Assembly: GCA_021203705.1 (NCBI GenBank) | Contig: JAJQAR010000287.1 | Coordinates: 1-6,501 of the forward strand | From: Prevotella sp. | Lineage (GTDB): Bacteria; Bacteroidota; Bacteroidia; Bacteroidales; Bacteroidaceae | DNA length: 6,501 nt | Reading direction: 5' to 3' | Shown here: positions 4,766 through 6,501 of the stretch, piece by piece | How the letters are laid out: each line of letters begins with the position of its first letter | Numbering within the stretch: the first letter of the stretch is position 1 | Notes under the pieces: model-generated | What the model was told of the DNA's origin: nothing | The model's database searches: none | What the model saw: only the letters and a program-made list of their open reading frames with translations | Made by a program: the position numbers and the translations under genes

Positions 4766-6501
4766 TTAATCTAATTTCAATACTGCGAGGAAAGCTTTCT
4801 GCGGCACTTCCACGTTGCCAATCTGCTTCATCCTCTTCTTGCCCCGTTTCTGTTTCTCAAGTAGCTTGCGCTTTCGTGTTACGTCGCCGCCATAGCACTT
4901 TGCGGTTACGTCCTTGCGCACGCATTTTATAGTCTCACGGGCAACTATCTTTGAGCCTATCGCCGCCTGAATTGCGATGTCAAACTGCTGTCGTGGTATC
5001 AGTTCTTTGAGTTTCTCGCACATCCTGCGCCCTAATGCCACGGCATTGTCCTGGTGTGTTAGAGTTGAAAGAGCATCAACTGGTTCACCGTTGAGCAGGA
5101 TATCGAGTTTCGCAAGTTTTGACGGTCGGAAGCAGTCAACTGTATAGTCAAACGAGGCATATCCCTTAGAGATGCTTTTCAACTTGTCGTAGAAGTCGAT
5201 TACTATCTCACCGAGCGGTATCATGAAATGCAGTTCCACCCTGTTGCCGCTGATATAGTCCTGACGTATCAGTTCACCGCGCTTGTCAAGGCACAGTTTC
5301 ATTATGGGACCGATGTAAGTCGTTACTGTAATGATTGAAGCCCTGATATACGGTTCCTCGATATGATCAATAAGCATCAGGTCGGGCAGTCCTGACGGAT
5401 TGTGCACCTCCTTCACCTCACCGTGCTTGTCAAACACCTTATAAGAAACGTTGGGCACGGTGGTTATCACGTCCATGTCAAATTCCCTGTCAAGGCGTTC
5501 CTGGATAATCTCCATGTGGAGCAGTCCCAAGAAGCCGCAACGGAAACCGAAGCCGAGAGCGATGGAAGACTCAGGGACGAAAGTCAGGGAGGCATCGTTC
5601 AACTGCAATTTTTCCAATGAAGACCTCAAATTCTCATAGTCGGTGGGGTCGATAGGATAGACACCGGCGAACACCATCGGCTTTACTTCCTGAAAACCAG
5701 AGATAGCCTGGTCGCAGGAAGGGTTTACATGAGTGATAGTATCACCCACCTTTACCTCCTTGCTCTCCTTTATACCACTTATGATATATCCTACATCGCC
5801 AGTCATCAGTTTTGGGCGAGGTATCATATCCATTTTCAGCACACCGATTTCGTCGGCGGTGTATTCCATGCCCGTGTTGAAGAATTTCACCTTGTCGCCT
5901 TTGCTTATACTGCCGTTCTCAATCTTGAAATAAGCTATGATGCCACGGAAGGAGTTGAACACAGAGTCGAAAATCAATGCCTGTAACGGTGCGTTGGCAT
6001 CACCTTTCGGTGGTTTTATGCGCTCCACCACGGCATTCAGTATTTCAGGAATGCCCTCACCAGTCTTTCCCGACGCCCTTATTATCTCGCTCTTGTCGCA
6101 GCCCAACAGTTCTACAATCTCGTCTTCTGTCTCGTCGGGCATTGCGGAAGGCATATCAATCTTGTTGATTACGGGGATAATCTCCAAATCATGATCCAAA
6201 GCCATGTACAGATTACTGATTGTATGTGCATGCACGCCTTGTGTGGCATCCACGATAAGCAGAGCACCCTCGCAAGCGGCGATACTCCTTGAGACTTCTT
6301 ATGAGAAGTCAACGTGCCCCGGAGTGTCTATAAGATTCAGTATATATTTGTTTTCCTTGTACTCATATTCCATCTGTATGGCATGACTTTTTATGGTGAT
6401 GCCCCGCTCACGCTCAAGGTCCATGTCATCAAGCATCTGGCCCTCTGTAATCTGGATTGTATTGGTGTATTCCAGGAGGCGGTCAGCGATGGTTGACTTA
6501 C
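4766..6501 (-). pseudogene. lepA: Elongation factor 4 (LepA), interrupted by an in-frame stop; 5' end outside window
   Basis: LepA/EF-4 is a ribosome-binding GTPase related to EF-G that acts in ribosome back-translocation or in initiation and biogenesis. Reading from the window edge, the frame starts in the G1 loop (KST of GKST), passes [14 protein letters not shown] (switch I) and DTPGHVDFS (G3), and then meets TAA at 6301-6299. The frame stays open after this stop: [24 protein letters not shown] (G4), SGKTGEG (G5), [20 protein letters not shown] and the EF-4-specific C terminus [18 protein letters not shown] to RMKQIG. The native stop is TAA at 4768-4766. Apart from the stop and about 17 missing N-terminal residues, the length fits the usual roughly 595. 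Translation to the stop would give about 80 residues. Restart at GTG 6253 or ATG 6205 would lack G1-G3 and could not be a working GTPase. A sequencing error is a real alternative. Confidence 0.85.
6293..6310. repeat. Short inverted repeat at the lepA stop codon
   Basis: On the plus strand GACTTCT (6293-6299), loop TATG (6300-6303) and AGAAGTC (6304-6310) form a perfect 7-bp hairpin. The arms are largely the codons for the conserved DF and EV of the DFSYEV motif. The innermost pair (6299 with 6304) exists only because position 6299 is T. A and G at this position would give the Tyr codons TAT and TAC on the coding strand and would break that pair. Confidence 0.85.

Noticed and set aside
4766..6253. 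A separate, complete 495-residue gene starting at the GTG at 6253
   Set aside because: That GTG encodes the Val of the LIVDA motif inside LepA, and homology continues upstream in the same frame through the stop. It is part of one interrupted lepA, not an independent gene.
6299..6301. Recoding of TAA as Tyr or programmed read-through in lepA
   Set aside because: TAA ends rpmG, rimO, the HU-TM-LysM gene, the Crp/Fnr gene and lepA itself in this window, so it is an ordinary stop here. No special read-through context is evident.

Overview
The window reads as chromosomal core-genome DNA from a member of the Bacteroidota, most likely Bacteroidales and perhaps Prevotellaceae. The evidence is the gene order (rpmG, a DUF4295 gene, ftsY, rimO, two HU genes), the DUF4295 family itself, which I know only from this phylum, A-rich leaders without clear Shine-Dalgarno sites, and a TAnnTTTG-type promoter in front of ftsY. 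Genus-level placement is inference.

Layout. The plus strand (1-4109) starts inside rpmG (ribosomal protein bL33), followed by a 52-residue DUF4295 gene (probably ribosomal protein bL38) and an intrinsic terminator at 358-389. A promoter at 391-421 then restarts transcription for a tightly packed four-gene run: ftsY (signal-recognition-particle receptor), rimO (methylthiolation of ribosomal protein uS12), a short HU/IHF-family DNA-binding protein, and a 358-residue protein that joins an HU domain to an acidic linker, one transmembrane helix and a C-terminal LysM-like domain. The minus strand (6501-4118) carries lepA (elongation factor 4) followed 36 nt later by a Crp/Fnr-type regulator. The two transcription units converge with only 8 nt between stop codons. 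No stretch over 300 bases lacks a gene.

How the genes fit together. Most of the window serves translation and protein targeting: two small large-subunit proteins, the SRP receptor, a ribosomal-protein modifying enzyme and a translational GTPase. The HU pair adds a nucleoid/envelope theme.

Two things stand out. (1) The HU-TM-LysM protein has the architecture of a physical link between DNA and the periplasm or peptidoglycan, and it is co-encoded with a soluble HU paralogue. (2) lepA carries an in-frame TAA exactly where the conserved [12 protein letters not shown] motif has Tyr. The base responsible also completes a 7-bp inverted repeat, which suggests a quasi-palindrome-templated mutation, or else a sequencing or assembly error. 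No mobile elements, CRISPR arrays, tRNA or rRNA genes were seen.
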